Assembly: GCA_013368445.1 (NCBI GenBank)
Contig: JAACJO010000008.1
Span: 310,001 to 374,000 of the forward strand
From: Leucocoprinus leucothites
Lineage: Eukaryota; Basidiomycota; Agaricomycetes; Agaricales; Agaricaceae
DNA length: 64,000 nucleotides
Direction of reading: 5' to 3'
Positions 45,884-60,022 of this stretch are shown here, one piece after another. How positions within the stretch are numbered: position 1 is the first letter of the stretch; each line of letters opens with the position of its first letter. The notes below the pieces were generated by a model. That model did no database searches, was not told the origin of the DNA, and was given only the letters and a program-made list of their open reading frames with translations. Made by a program: the position numbers and the translations under genes.

Positions 45884-46307
45884 GTATGGTGTCAAGCTAT
45901 ACCTTCCTTCGTTCTTGTTCCACAATATCATTGGGATTTTCTTCGTTTTATTATATTAGCGTCATCGCCCTAGGTTTAGGTTGAATTATTGGCATGTTTT
46001 GGCGACCAGAGTCGTCTTGTTAGAAACTAGAAGTAGATTTGTAGTTTATTGCTTTTTATTGGCGTATAGGTATGTATGAGATATCCTCACTAGCATCTGT
46101 ACACTACACCACGCATATCTTTCAATCTGTTGTATAATAGATCAGTATGATACCAGCCAATTGCATTTGCCGGAATCTTATTGGCGGATTGGAGCGACTC
46201 CCGATTCCGACCCTGGTGTTATCACGTGATCCACCCGATTCTGACCTGAACACTCTGTTACTTACTCAAGTCTCCAAAGGCAGCAGATTTCTGCATACAC
46301 CTTCACT
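45884..46307. other. Intergenic region, nothing recognised
   Basis: The 3' region of the kinase is AT-rich; the promoter of the complex I gene follows. No element identified. Confidence 0.4.
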
Positions 46308-47423
<1,116 letters not shown>

Positions 47424-47804
47424 GGTTAATAGAGCTCAGTATCTACCAGACAATGTCCCTAGAGTAGCAGAATCGAGTGGTATTTTGTTTGTCAGGATAT
47501 TATGAGATTGAGCGGCCAGGGTCCGTTTGAGCGGCCGAGAGAGGGAAAGCCCCGTGATGAGAAGCGTTACAAGTAGTAACACCTGTCTGTTCGTCCTCTT
47601 CCCAAATTCTACCTTGCCAGCCTCCGCTGCAGACGCCCACAACGTCCTCGCCGTCGTAGACAGCGACCTCCTCTCAGCGGTCATTCACCAGTCCCCGAGC
47701 CTTGAGTTCGATCCCGCTGCCTGCCGACTTGTTTGACCCCCACTCTCCTTTACCCTATCCCCTTCTTGCTTACTGTGCCACCAACATACCCTCACACAAT
47801 TCCA
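47424..47804. other. Intergenic region, nothing recognised
   Basis: Short space between NDUFS7 and the next plus-strand gene; pyrimidine-rich near 47.74-47.80 kb, as expected of a fungal leader. Confidence 0.4.
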
Positions 47805-50800
47805 ATGGCCGCTACCCTCCACGTTGCCCGCAACGAGCCTGCGCCCAATGTACATGCTGGTTTATACCCACAGCCCCTCATGGCGGATCTTGACTCGAGA
47901 GACAGCCGATACCCCACCATATCTTCCTCCCAGTCACGACGCAGCACCAACCGCCAGAGTCCTCTTCTCCAGGATCAGTCCTTTGATGCCTCAAGTGACC
48001 TCTACAGACGGAGCTCAGATGCCACGAACGGACCCTCAGGAAGATCCCTCGCAGAACAGCAACCGTCGTTGACTTCCCAAGTAGTACCGCAGGGCTGGGC
48101 TTCGCAGGGTATGCTTTCCGTGCCATCTCAGTCACCAGAGCCGCCTCGAGGCAGCATTTCGTATGCTTTGCCAAACGGAACAGCCCGTCGTGCAGCAGAG
48201 CGATACAGTCTTGATGAAGCTGGAGAAACTCAGCCACCAGCCGCCTCTTCAGAAACCCGACAGACTGGCGTTGATTCCAATAACAATACACCGCTCAGTC
48301 GTTCCGGCACTCCTCAACTCACCCGTGGTCCTAGCAATTCTCAAGATCGACCCCAATCACTGCTACCCTCCTCTCCCCGTCATCCTTCGCTTCCGGTTGC
48401 TGGAATTGGTTCCAGTTCGCCACCCGGAACTAGCAACGGACAGTTTCCACCCATAATGCCGCTTGCTGCGTCACCTAACTATACTCCTCCCGTCGCTCCT
48501 CGCAATCGTGCATATCCACAGCAACCAACATACATTACTCCGACAAACTCGATGAATCCCGTAAATCCCGTCTATTCCCCGCCGCAACCTGCTCAACCAC
48601 CGCCCCCGCCGGAGGAGGTTTGTGTCGAATGTGCCATGCGTGACCAAGAGATGGCGGATGTCGATGTCACATCCCCAGGCGTTTGGGAACGAGCTAGTGA
48701 CGCTGCCTTTGAAGAGCTCAAGAGACGAGAGCTGGAAGACGAAGCCAGTGGGGTCATCAACAACGATCCCAGTCGGCCACGAATCCGAGGTGGACGCCTC
48801 ACTGAACAAAATCTCAGGTTGTGGTTGAGCATTGTACGTAATAATCTCATTTTGCTTCCCAGGGACATTGTTAATACCTTGTGCAGAATCCGAAGGAACC
48901 GGCCGCCCGACAACAAACGGTCTCTAAATATGTCAAGTCACAGCGGGCGCTACTGAAAGAAGAAGCTCATGCCCGCGCTCAAGCTATGCAAGAAGCCAAA
49001 CAGTTGGATAGTAAGGTTCGGGATGCGTACACTCAACTGAGGAGTTCTGCGTATGATTTGGGAAGTCATGCTGCCTTTGCAGACGATACTGGCGGTGTTC
49101 GCATCAAACCTCCCAAGTCAACTTCTCCAGGTGGTCACTCGCATAACCGCTCTCAATCTCGAGAAATCACACTGTTGGAGAATGGAATGATTGTTGAGCA
49201 TGTGGACGTTCGCAGGGAAGAACGAGAGCGAAAGCGCAAGGAGGAAAGGCGGGCCAGGAAATCTTCCAGAAGTTCTGCGGTCGACGTCACTTCGATCATA
49301 TCTGTGAACAGCAACGGTCGCCACACTGATCATGGCGCCAGCTTGAAGCCATACTCTCGCTACTCTCAATCAAGTTCTGCACGGCCTATTAGTATTCTCA
49401 CTGCTCCCAACGAGCGTCCTGAGCTTCCGAGGGCCTACTCTCAGGCATCGTTTTCCGACGTCCATAGTCTTGGCTCAAATTCACCCAAAAGACGGTTCTT
49501 TGGCTTCCGTAATCTCAGCGCTGGCTGGAGAAGTCAGGATAGTCTTGCTGCTTCCGCGATGACGGGTGGAAGCTTGCTTGATATGCAGTGAGTGGAGCTA
49601 CTAGCTTAGGGTCAAATTAGCATCACTCATCCCTTGATAGCGTCGCCTTACAGCGGGAAAATAGTAAAACAATGCGCTACAACTCGGGATCCCCAGTTGA
49701 CCTTAATTCGCCACGTCGAAGTCAAATATGGCCACCAGCAGAACCCGAGTCTCTGGATGCCTCAACGCTACCGGCAAGTAAAGCTAAATCCGAAAGCAGC
49801 AAGAAGACGAAGGTTTTCACTAAGTTTTGGCGCAAAGTGACTGGTCACAAGAATGACAACACCTCAAACCCAGACGACCAACGCAGTCGTGAAAAGCTGG
49901 AAGATGATATGCCGCTAGCACCACCACCACCTCTCTCCTATCTTGTAGACCGCGGGTCACCTGAGATGGGTATGACTGGCGGCCGCCCGACTTCTACGAC
50001 TTCAATTACTTCGACAGCACCCAAGTTTGGGTATGCCTCCCCCGGCATGTCGCCACCGACAGCTCCTTCCAGCGCCCTCCCTTCGCCAGTGTCTTCTCGC
50101 CCACCAGGTCCAGGTCTGGATGCTGTTGAAATAAGAGGTGGACTAAATGGGCGGTTTGATGATGCTGAGGATATTCCAGAAGACGGTCTTCCAAGGATCA
50201 TGGAAACCGCGAAAGGCCTTTATTCAACTACCTCTGTACCCGACATGCGTCAAGTTGGCATACGCTCCTCGTCTCCTCTCCCTCCCTTGCCCTCTCCTGG
50301 CCTGCAACCAATGCAAACTGCTGCTTCTACACGCCGAGAGAAATCTCTCCCACCTATTCCTCCTAACGAGGAACCAGCGAATGACTCAACAAAGCGTCCC
50401 GGGGATAGACCAAGAACTGTCTATACATATGATCCCCGACCCCTTCCCCCCGGTACAGGTCCCGCACACGATTTTCTTCCCCCTAATGCTCCTTTCCGTT
50501 CCCCTGACGTACGGCGCCAATCGTTCGGTGGCCTTTCTTCGAGGCCTAATGTCCCTTCCCAGGTCATGTATGCTAATGGTAACACGGCCACGTATGATCC
50601 ACGGAGATCCTTCGGCCCACGCTACGACGAGTTTGGTGCCTCTAGGAGATCGCTAGGCCGTATTGACAACATGCAAGAGTCCTTACCTCCCATGCCTCGC
50701 CCTCCGCAATTCTTAACAAAAGATACCAAGCGGAAGAGCAAGTTTGGTTTGAGCACCTTGCTCGGGAAGAAAAACAACAAACATCAGGATCACCAGCATG

Positions 50801-51036
50801 AGAAATCCGCATACCTGTTCCCTACAATGACTGATGCCAGCCAGGATGAGTGGTGTGTCAATTATGCCACATCTAACTCACGACACAGTGGCCTTAGCAT
50901 GGGGTCTCCCGGACAGTATAATCCAAGAATCTCTGTTGCTTCAAGGAAAGCCCTTGAAGAGTTGGTATCGCAGGATTCCGAATTCGTTGCATATCGGTAC
51001 CCATCGCACGACCAGCGTCTGGATCTCTTCCGATGA
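47805..51036 (+). CDS. Large Ser/Pro-rich conserved fungal protein, function unknown
   Basis: First ATG 47805 (MAATLHVARNEPAPN). About 1,040 residues in three main exons with short introns near 48.83-48.89 kb and 49.59-49.65 kb. Most is low-complexity Ser/Pro. One ordered block stands out: VCVECAMRDQEMADVDV, WERASDAAFEELKRRE, RLTEQNLRLWLSI, then NPKEPAARQQTVSKYVKSQ and a coiled-coil/basic stretch (REERERKRKEERRARKSSR). CxxCAMRD could be half of a metal site, but only one CxxC was noticed. Basic patches such as SPKRRFFGFR and KVFTKFWRKVTG recur and may bind membranes or acidic lipids (inference). No catalytic domain. The conserved block suggests a real family, but no name is assigned. Confidence 0.8.
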
Positions 51037-51944
51037 TAGTTTTGATTATTTCTTTTATTCCCCTTCTCAGTCTTTCCTACGTACAAATCCGAGATTGCCC
51101 ACCGTTGAGTAAGACTTCCTTTTTTTTTTTTTCTTGAGTCGGCTTTCTTGAATCGGACTAATTCTATCTACCATATTTGGATGTTGTGTTCGCCTCATAT
51201 GATTCCGTTCTCTCTTTTCGCGGCTGTCATTACCTTGATTATATCCCTCCTCATGTCCATCCTTTCTTTTTCCCCAAAGTTTAACGGGTATACCTTCCTC
51301 TGTCTTGTCCTAGATATCCTTCACTATCATTTTTTGTGGCCTTTGCTATCTCAACAATTCAAGGTTAATCGTGATTATCGTTACCAGCTTTCGTTGGCAT
51401 GCGCATGATCCGAGACTATGCCAGATCCTTGGGTTCGGTATAGTTGAGTGCAGGACTTGGCGAGGAACACAATTTCTTGTGATACGAGTGATAGCCACAC
51501 GGATCGAGTTATGTGCACCAGCGCACCTTTCGGTTTTCACATCCTGGTGTCAAAACCTCCGGTTCTTTGTTTTTACCGCCCTCTGTCAATAACCTATACA
51601 TGCTCATCTAGCAACCCAAACTCGGACACCAGCCGAAGACGGACATGCGGTTTAGGGTGACCAGTCTGCATTCGCCTTCAACCTCACAAACGAGGAAGTC
51701 GGCCGCATACCACGGCTAATTCCTCTCACCTACACTCCTTCAGTAGTTGTCTGGATAAAATGAAAGGTTACCCTACCGGGAACGACGGTCACGAGAGGCT
51801 GGTCCTCCCGTCAACAATACATTGTAAACTATACAGTAATACATGACACATCGCCATTTTGCCTAGTGCAATGTCATTATCTCCTCTTAGAACTCTCAGA
51901 AACAGAGCGGCTACACTACAATCCTTTCACCTGCTTGAGGTATC
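51037..51944. other. Intergenic region between convergent genes
   Basis: About 0.9 kb holding the 3' ends of the plus-strand gene and of the P450. It includes a long T run (about 51119-51132). Small frames show no coding signal. Confidence 0.45.
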
Positions 51945-54118
51945 CTAATACGCTCCACTCGGTTGGGATGGCCGTGGTTTGAAGATGAGCTTTGCTTTCG
52001 GATCCGGAATGATGGCTCCGTCAAAGAGCATGTTCTTGGGTCGGGTGTGGATGCCGTCAGGATACGAAATATCAAAATTGAGGATGATATGAGCGAACAT
52101 CATCTTGAGCTCCGTCTATATATAGTCATTCTGTCAGTCAGTATGAGAGGTATCGCATGGATGGGTTGAGATACCACGGCAAAGAAACGGCCAGCGCACG
52201 CATGGCGACCTGTAATGATAACGGGATTAGTGCTGCCACGCTTGACTGTTCCCGGGAGCATCCCACCTGCTCCGAAAGGCAGATACTTGGATATTTGGAT
52301 TAGTCACCGCACCATTCTTAATTTGCATCAGGTAGGCAACTTACATGGTTATCCACGGTAGCGAAGCCATACTTCGCATCCGTTCCACCCAGTTCTCGCA
52401 GCTTGCTGAAGCGAAATAAGTCACAGCGCTTTGGATCAGGATATACATTCGGGTCGAAATGAACGGCGTGCATGTCAACAGCTACTTTGTAGCCGGGCGG
52501 CACAATTTGACCATTTCCGAGGTCAAAATCAACCATGGTATAACGAGGCAATGCGACTATGGTAATTTCAAATCAGTGAGAGCCTAGATCCTGTTATTTT
52601 GGTCGCTTACAGTGCATGAGTCCGTAAACTCTGCCAACTTCCCTCAAAGCACTATCAATTTTTCTAAACTTAAGCAAGGAACCTTTTGTCCACCCTCCCT
52701 CGGAATCCAGGGCCTCCTGAACCTCTTTCCTCATGCTCTCAACAGCTTCGCAGTCTAGAAGTGCTATTTCGAAAAGGGTTTGAGTGATAAAAATAGACCT
52801 ATATTCCGGGACTACGCATTAGATTCTGAGAAATCTCAGACTTAAAATTAGGACGTACGAGGTATGAATGCTACCGAAATTGATGTTGAGGAGCCGTGTT
52901 GCAAGTCCCAGCAACGTCTCTTCGGGAGGCGCGTTCTTGATGAGATGCTCTGCCACAAGAGTCTGCCAAAAGCTAGGGCTATTTGAACAAAAAAGAATGC
53001 TCTACTCACCGTTGCGTCACTAAGAGACTTGTGGTTGTCGAAATGGTCCTGGAGATAAGGAAGGATGTAGCGTAGTGGTTCCCTCTTGCCTCCGAATATC
53101 CTAGATAGAATGGAATATGTCACACTACAACAAATATCAATCCTCAGAATCAAGCGAGAGAGAGCCACCGCGTACGGGCGAAATCGGTGTGGCGTCCATC
53201 TGATAAAGGGTGCCATCAGCGGCAGAGTCTCCGCGAATCGGACAATAGCACGCAGAAACCCCTCGTCGCGGCACAAGCCCAATCCAAAGACGACTCTGTT
53301 ACTGACCCTAGCAATTAAATGGGTCATGGTGTCGAAAACGGGGAGTTCGAAGTGGCCGTCTAAAAACACTGGACCATTAGCTGGTGGCAATGGCCTCACG
53401 CTCAATGAGCTTTAGATGACTTTCCTGTTGTCTTCAAAGGGCCGAGGGCATCCTCTATTGCTAGAATTGATTCTTCCAACATCTCGGGAATATATGACGG
53501 TAAAGCCCTATTTACGTCCGTTCGGAGAACGGTCGCTTGGTATGGGTTTTTGAGCTGATGTTCGTCCATCGTATATGGCAGCTGAAGGTCGTCATCAACT
53601 GTCATAGGCTCGTTCAGCTGGACAAATATAAAGTAATGTCATAAAAAAAACAGGCCCCCATGAAGAAAACCCACAAAGACCGAAAAAAAAGTCAGAGGGA
53701 GCGAAAAGAATTGCGGCCTTTTAGGGTCTCACCACCTGATCAGTGCTGGCCCTAACTTTGTCCAAGAACTCAGGGCGCAGTAGGAAGACGGGCCCTGCCT
53801 AAACTCGTACGATGAGCACATATGGCTGTTGAGCTAGCGGTGAGCACAGCAATCTTGAGAACTCACCAAAGTAGGGACTGCGAAAGGCTGATCAGCATAC
53901 TTGGCCTTCCCCTCGCGTATAACGGTTTCTGCATCCACAGTATACCGCAATGCCGTGACTAGGAAGCCAATCACCCCTGTTCGTCCTACACGAGGGATAC
54001 TCCCAGAGTAATTCACATAACTGTGGACCCGACCGTATACATAGCAGACGAAACCTAAGAAAAGTAGGATGGCCGGGGTTAGTCCCTGAGCGACGAAGGC
54101 AGACATTATGAGGAACAT
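51945..54118 (-). CDS. Cytochrome P450 monooxygenase (CYP512-like)
   Basis: Membrane-anchored haem monooxygenase. ATG at 54116-54118; the N-terminal anchor is GLTPAILLFLGFVCYVYG, then GSIPRVGRTGVIGFLVTALRY as in basidiomycete CYP512/ent-kaurene-oxidase-like P450s. The I-helix motif is NFGSIHTSS (about 52.85-52.9 kb), with Ile-His where most P450s have the acidic-Thr pair. ExxR of helix K is EVGR. The haem loop is FGAGRHACAGRFFAV, split by an intron so that the Cys sits on a 35-nt exon (about 52.16-52.23 kb). The C-terminus TELKMMFAHIILNFDISYPDG ends at 51945-51947. CYP512 members often modify terpenoids; the substrate is unknown, and no terpene synthase lies in the window. Confidence 0.88.
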
Positions 54119-54567
54119 AATCAGCCACTCCAGCTTACCGCTTCGTTATAAGAGAAGCAGGGCATATACCATTAGTACTACCTCCTCCGGGTTAGTCCAA
54201 ATTGGTCTTACTGAAGCTAGGAGATTATCTCCATTTATTATCATCGTCACTAGTCGCCTGCTGGTAAGACGAAGGGACCCATATTCAGTATGTAGTAACG
54301 AGCCTAACGTAACATTGGGAGTACATATCCATGGGATAAGCGGATACAAAGAATTCACAGGAGGATTGATGATGGTGGCGGGACTGAGAACTAAGCTTGA
54401 ACAGATGAGCATACTCATCTTCAAGTTGGTGTGCCGTTTTTAATCAAGCTGTCCCATACTACAGTTCGAACATCTAGTATTTATAAAGTACGTGAGCACA
54501 ATGATTAGAAGTGGTCGTATACATATACATCTTAATGTGCGATCCAGCCATGCACTGGACGTTGGTA
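54119..54567. other. Intergenic region, nothing recognised
   Basis: Promoter of the P450 (minus) and 3' flank of nitrite reductase (minus). No element identified. Confidence 0.4.
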
Positions 54568-57500
54568 CTACCACTCCAACCTCTTGTCGCCACAAGCTGC
54601 CGAAACACCTGAGCAGCCACTCGAGTTGGTGTCTTGACTGTGGGTATGCTCATTGATGCCGACCATCTCAACCTGGGTTGCAGCATTCAATCCGAGCGCC
54701 TCTGATTCCGCTTGCCGGATGAGCCATTTCTCCGTTCCAAGAACGGCGTCCATGTCTTCTTTTGGCGGTAACAGAACTTGGATTTCACCTCCAGCTTCAT
54801 TCAGCCGGGCTTCAAATGTCAGGATGCTGTAGTCGGAGTCATTCAGTCCCTTCCCGTCTGTCAGGGTGAAATTCCGCTTGTGGAGTGGGCACGAAATGTA
54901 CTGCGAAGAGCAACTTTAGTCGTGGCCCCTGGATCAGAAAGGCAGACAACATACAAGGTCACCACTTGGGGTATCACCAATTATGCCGTGGTCGAGGACA
55001 AAGGCTCGACGATGAGGGCACCTGGGTAATATATTGGAATCCGAAGGCAAGTGAAGAACGAAAACATACATTTGCTGTGTTGCATAAAATCCTCTCCCGG
55101 GAACATGATAAATGGCCAGTTGAGTATCACCGTACTTGATAGCAACACTTGTAGTGCCTCGGTCGCTTGGCATCATATCTTCTTGCTTTGCCACGGTTTG
55201 CCATGTCCATCGGTCTTTTGGAGTGACAAGTTGGTCAGCTGTGAATCTCAGTGGCGCGGAAGTTCTGGGCCAGTCGGCGGGTCGCCTTTGACCGCGCTCC
55301 TCGATCAACTCTGATTGCAGTCGGCGTTCCGATGTATTCACAAATTGTTTGAACCGACGGCGTTGAATGGGATCTGGTTATACAAGCGAGATCAGATATG
55401 TTCCAGATGATATTGGTGACATTGACGAGCCTTTAACCACAGTTGCCCACTCGTCTTCGTATGTATCAATGAGGTTATCCATAATCGCTTCCAATTGAGC
55501 GCATATTCCGAGCTGATCTTCAAGTATAACTTTCCGGAGTTTCTAGGATGTGTATAAGAATACAGCCACTTGAAATAACACAACGCTTTCTTACCTCAAT
55601 ACCACCATCCATGTTCTCGATCCACCGTGCAGTGCGTTGCAGTTTGTCGGCGGTCATGATATAGTAGGCAAGGAATCGATCAATGATTCTGATAACCTTT
55701 GAGGGGGGAACGTCCTTTGCCAGAAGTTCGGCGTGCCGCTGGAAAGTGAGTGAACACAACACAACCAGACATCATACAGGGGAAGAAACGTACAGGATTG
55801 GCACCCCCATTACCACCCACAAAGACTAAAAATATGTAAGAAAACGGAAAGGAAATGCGACCAAGAACGCACTATTCCAGCCTTTATCTGTCGCAATAAT
55901 TCCGAAATCTTTTCCTTGGGCCTCAGCACACTCCCTTACACACCCCGATACACCGCCTTTGAATTTGTGGGGACTACGTACACCCCGGTAGCGATTCTCT
56001 AGCTGTACAGCCAAGCCTACGGAGTCACCGACACCATACCGACACCCTATTGCACATGAGGACAAGGGTATCGGAGAAGAAATAATCAGGCACCTACAAG
56101 TGCTACCAACGCAAGATTTGACTGTCCGCAGGCTCTTTCCGTATGCATGACCACTCTCAAATCCAGCATTGTTCAACTCTTCCCAAATCGCAGGTAGATC
56201 ATCCTTCATTGCACCGAACATGTCAATCCGTTGGCCTCCGGTAATCTGACCGGGTGGGAAATATTGTCAGAATAAAAGGGAAAGGACGCACACCTCAAAT
56301 TGTTTGTTTACCTTAGTATAAAGATTATATTTTTTCGCCACCTGACCAATGGCAATGAGCCCCTCAGGTGTGATCTCTCCTGCAGCAATTCTAGGAACGA
56401 CGCTGAAGGTACCATTTCGTTGGATGTTCGCCAAAAACCGATCGTTCGTATCCTGATTTTGGTGATGTTCAGGCTTCATGACATGTTCATTATACCTAAA
56501 CGAACTGGTCAGTTGGTTGCTGTGTTTGTGGGAGCGTTGAACGTACAGGCTCGACAAGATACTTCCGATAGCTGGTCTGCATATTTCACACCCAATGGCG
56601 TTCTTACTGACACCAACTTGAGTCGCCACTTCTTGAAATGTGCGCAATTTTTTGACTTTGATGATGCTGAATAAATCCGCACGAGACATTGCGAAGTGAG
56701 AACATAAATGATTATTCAAGGTGTGGCCAGCCTTCTTCATCTCGGTGTTGAAAAGAGTCGTAACCTGATGGTGTTCAGAAGAGGAGAAGATGGGACTCCA
56801 AGGATCAGGCTAACCAGTGGCATGCATCCTCCACATCCAGTGCCAACCTTGGTCTTCTTCTTGAGGTCACCAATTGTAGTGCAATCACCAGCTTTGATGC
56901 ACTTGACGATATCTCCTTTCAGGACATTCTGTATTGCTGGTGAGGAATCTCGCGAAATGCAAGGGCATTCAAAATACATACATGACAGCTGCACACTTGC
57001 GCATCATCATCAAGATCCTCTCCGCTGTCTTCCTTTTTATCTCCGATGATAAATTGGGAGGGTGGAACATCCAGGGGTTTCTGTATATATATAAAGAAAA
57101 TACAATTAAATTAGTATATGGGTTAGCGTGAGGCAGGGTTAACGACGCACCTTCTTCTTGACAATAGCGACGAGTTTCACGAAATCACTTACGTCGCCAA
57201 TCATCATCCCTCCAAGGAGATACTTCCCGTCTGCAGTGAAAATGTACTTCTTGTAGGTGGAACCAAAAGGATCGTTGTAGACCAGGCATTTGATGGGCTC
57301 ATCAGCTTTGCGAACTCCTCGTCGTCTGGGAACGATTGTCGATTCAAGCACCTCGGGCGGTTGAGCCGATTTTGAAGACGTTTTTTGCGTATCAATTTCG
57401 ATGGAGGGTTGAACGACTGGTTCTTGCTTTCCTCTACTCCCTTGGTCATTTACTTCCGTCGCCAGCTGCGCTCTGACTGAGAGCCGTTTATCGGCGAAAA

Positions 57501-59053
57501 AGTCTCCGAAGGAAGCCACATCAACGCCCATGAGTCTGCCACATACGTATGAGTTGTGGTTCAGATTGCGAAGGGGAAGGGCCACCTTACTTTAGCTTGG
57601 TGCTCAGATCGGGTGTATTCATGACTCTTGGCGCATGGGACTCTGTTTGTGTGAGATTGAACGATAGGATGTCCGCCATTTCAACTTATATAAGATGAGA
57701 TAGTGGAAACATGGATAGATAGGATTGGAGCTTACTTCCAGGAGCGATGAGCCCGTAGTAGTTGCCCTTCCAGTTTGCACATTCGCCGATTGCATAAACG
57801 TCCGAGGCGGAAGTTTGTAGATCGCTGCCAACGATAATCCCACCCTTTGGATGGCAATCAATCCCGCAGGCCCTCGCAAGCTCATCTCGAGGCTGGATTC
57901 CGATGGCATAGATGACCATATCAGCATAGTGATTCGATCCATCACGTAGCTTGAAACCACTAAAAACACGGTTATCGGAGCCGTCATCGGCTCCACGAGT
58001 GAGCTCCTCTGAGGGGGAACAGTTTGTAAGGACCTGAACTCCTAGAGCCTCAATCTTGGCGAGGACCATTTCACCCGCGTCTGCATCGAGTTGTCGCGAC
58101 AGTGGATAGGCTTGTCGGTTTATGATACTAACATGAGAGATTCTATAGCAAGGATAACATCAGGATAGACGGCTAACTCTGAGACCAGACAGGACTCACG
58201 TTTCGAGGTCATGCACGGCTTTGGCTGCCTCCAAGCCAAGTAGACCACCCCCAACGACGACTGCGTGTTTAACGTCATCTCGATTCGCGTATGAGATGAT
58301 AGAATCGAGATCGGAGATGTTTCGATAGACAAATACCCCTCGTGTTTTTGCGACTTTGTCGGGAGACGTATACGGTGGAAGGCTGGCGGTTGATCCCGTG
58401 GCAATAATGCATTTATCATAGTGGAATGATTTACCCTTGCTCGTATGCACTAAGTGTTGCTCCGGGGACAGGGACGTGACAGTTTCCGAGAGATGATAGC
58501 GAAAACGATCTGGCTGCTGTTCCGCATACCAAGAAGGCGGATTTAGATACAAATTTTCGACCTTTGTGGTGGAAGCGTCAGACGATTATAAAGAGAGATA
58601 AACAGGACAACGTACGTTGCGGTGTTCAAAGTACTCCGTCAATCTAGGAGATGTGAGGTTAAGATTCAATCAGGCGAAAGTGGGGAGGGACAAACCCAAC
58701 GCGGTTATAAGCAAAATGCATCTCTTCTCCACAAGTAAGGATGAAATATTTATTTTCCTCGTCGAGATTCAGAAGTTTCTCAATGAACGCTGCGCAATCA
58801 GTCTGAGTAAGGGTTCCTCCGGCAAGGAAGGGAATTTGAACCTATTCCAACCATCCCCAAGCCGCCTGTTGAAAGTTGAGTCCAGGATATTCACGAGAAG
58901 GCGTTTATTCTTACAAACAAATATGACTTCTCTTCCAGGAGGATATATGTCTACTTCAAGATTTGGCGAGCATCCAGTAGAGGTATTCTGAGCTGGGCTC
59001 AATGAAGCAATTTCGATCGATACTCCATCAGCAAGCGCAGCGTTGGGTGCCAT
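54568..59053 (-). CDS. Assimilatory NAD(P)H nitrite reductase
   Basis: Reduces nitrite to ammonium with six electrons in the cytosol. ATG at 59051-59053 (MAPNAALADGVS). Order: FAD/NAD(P)H domains (EVIFVC/GLGMVGIAFIEKLLNL; IIATGSTASLPPY; AVVVGGGLLGLEAAKAVH; VYAIGECANWKGNYYG), a Ser-rich insert, a BFD-like [2Fe-2S] domain (VCSCHNVLKGDIVKC, GTGCGGCMP), the sirohaem/[4Fe-4S] domain (SCVGSTWCRYGVGDSVGLAV, FKGGVSGCVRECAEAQGKDF) and a C-terminal Rieske-like module (CPHRRAF and SCPLHKRNF). At least a dozen introns; a 28-nt exon (58616-58643) codes LTEYFEHRN. The stop is at 54568-54570 after DKRLEW. It is divergent from the nitrate transporter, with which it shares a GATA-rich promoter. Confidence 0.95.
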
Positions 59054-60022
59054 TACGATGCTGGGTCTTAGAGGTTCTCGATAGAGGCAAGCTAAGAGGG
59101 ACGGAGAGCAAATTCGAATCGGCAAAAGCCACAGTTATAAGGATAGCAATTTTCTAGCAGGCTGACTCGTCCCCAACGAGGATGTGTAATTACGATTGGG
59201 GATGCCGTCTTCGAACCTCGGGAAAAATCGAAATCATAGTCTTCCATTAGGACAATTTGAGCATGAGATCTATCTGAGAGGCGGTCGAAGCTAGAGATAA
59301 GTTTGAATTTGCCAGGGAAGGCTCTGGCCAGATGGGCACTTCCCACATTCCTGGGTCGTTATCAAGTGTCACGCGTCAGGCCCTTTGTTACGTCACAGAG
59401 CCGGCGCTGCGATAACCGAAAGTTTTTCCCTCGAGGCATTGCTATCGTACATTCATAGGTTCACAGACTTCCACTCGTTCCGGTATTCATGGCTCATTAA
59501 CGACTCCACCATCAAGGGATTGATATTTATGGCGTTTCACTAGTGCCCGTCACTCGAGATAAGAGTTCAATGGACGTCCTATCATCGAAAATAGTTGAGA
59601 TTGTCTTGGTCTGACAAGAAGTATGCTTGAAGACGACCTTATCTCATGGAACTGATACCAGTCATGAAAATAGTCGGCCCTGTTTCTCGAATCTCACCTG
59701 AATCTCGCTTCGTATCAGACCTTGCCTGCTATCCGAGTCTTGCGGCCTTATCTCGTCCTAAGCTTTTAACCCTGGTCGTCTTCCTTTCCTGGCATATGGT
59801 ATGTTAACCTTCTTATCGTCCCAAAAAATGTAAATATTTGACGATTTGTCATTTTTGACAACTCTAAGTCTCTGGTTATCTAACATCTTTGGCGAACAGG
59901 CCAAGTGAAATAATTACTGGCGTTTGATGGCCACTAGCCCCTGCTAAGCTAGGAACTTTTCAAGGACCAATAAATAGAATGGTTTCTCAACGGACCTCTC
60001 TCTGTTCGCGACTCTTTCAACA
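59054..60022. promoter_or_regulatory. Divergent nir/nrt2 promoter with a cluster of GATA sites
   Basis: 969 bp between the nitrite reductase and nitrate transporter start codons. GATA-core sites (GATAAG/GATAAC/GATAA on either strand) occur at 59411-59416, 59558-59563, 59639-59644, 59747-59752, 59812-59817 and 59876-59881. Three of them lie in the full AGATAAG context favoured by AreA/Nit2. A CCAAT-AATAAATA combination lies at about 59968-59978, roughly 50 bp upstream of the transporter ATG. Nitrogen-repression control by an AreA-type factor follows from the family's known biology; a pathway-specific NirA-type site was not identified. Confidence 0.7.
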
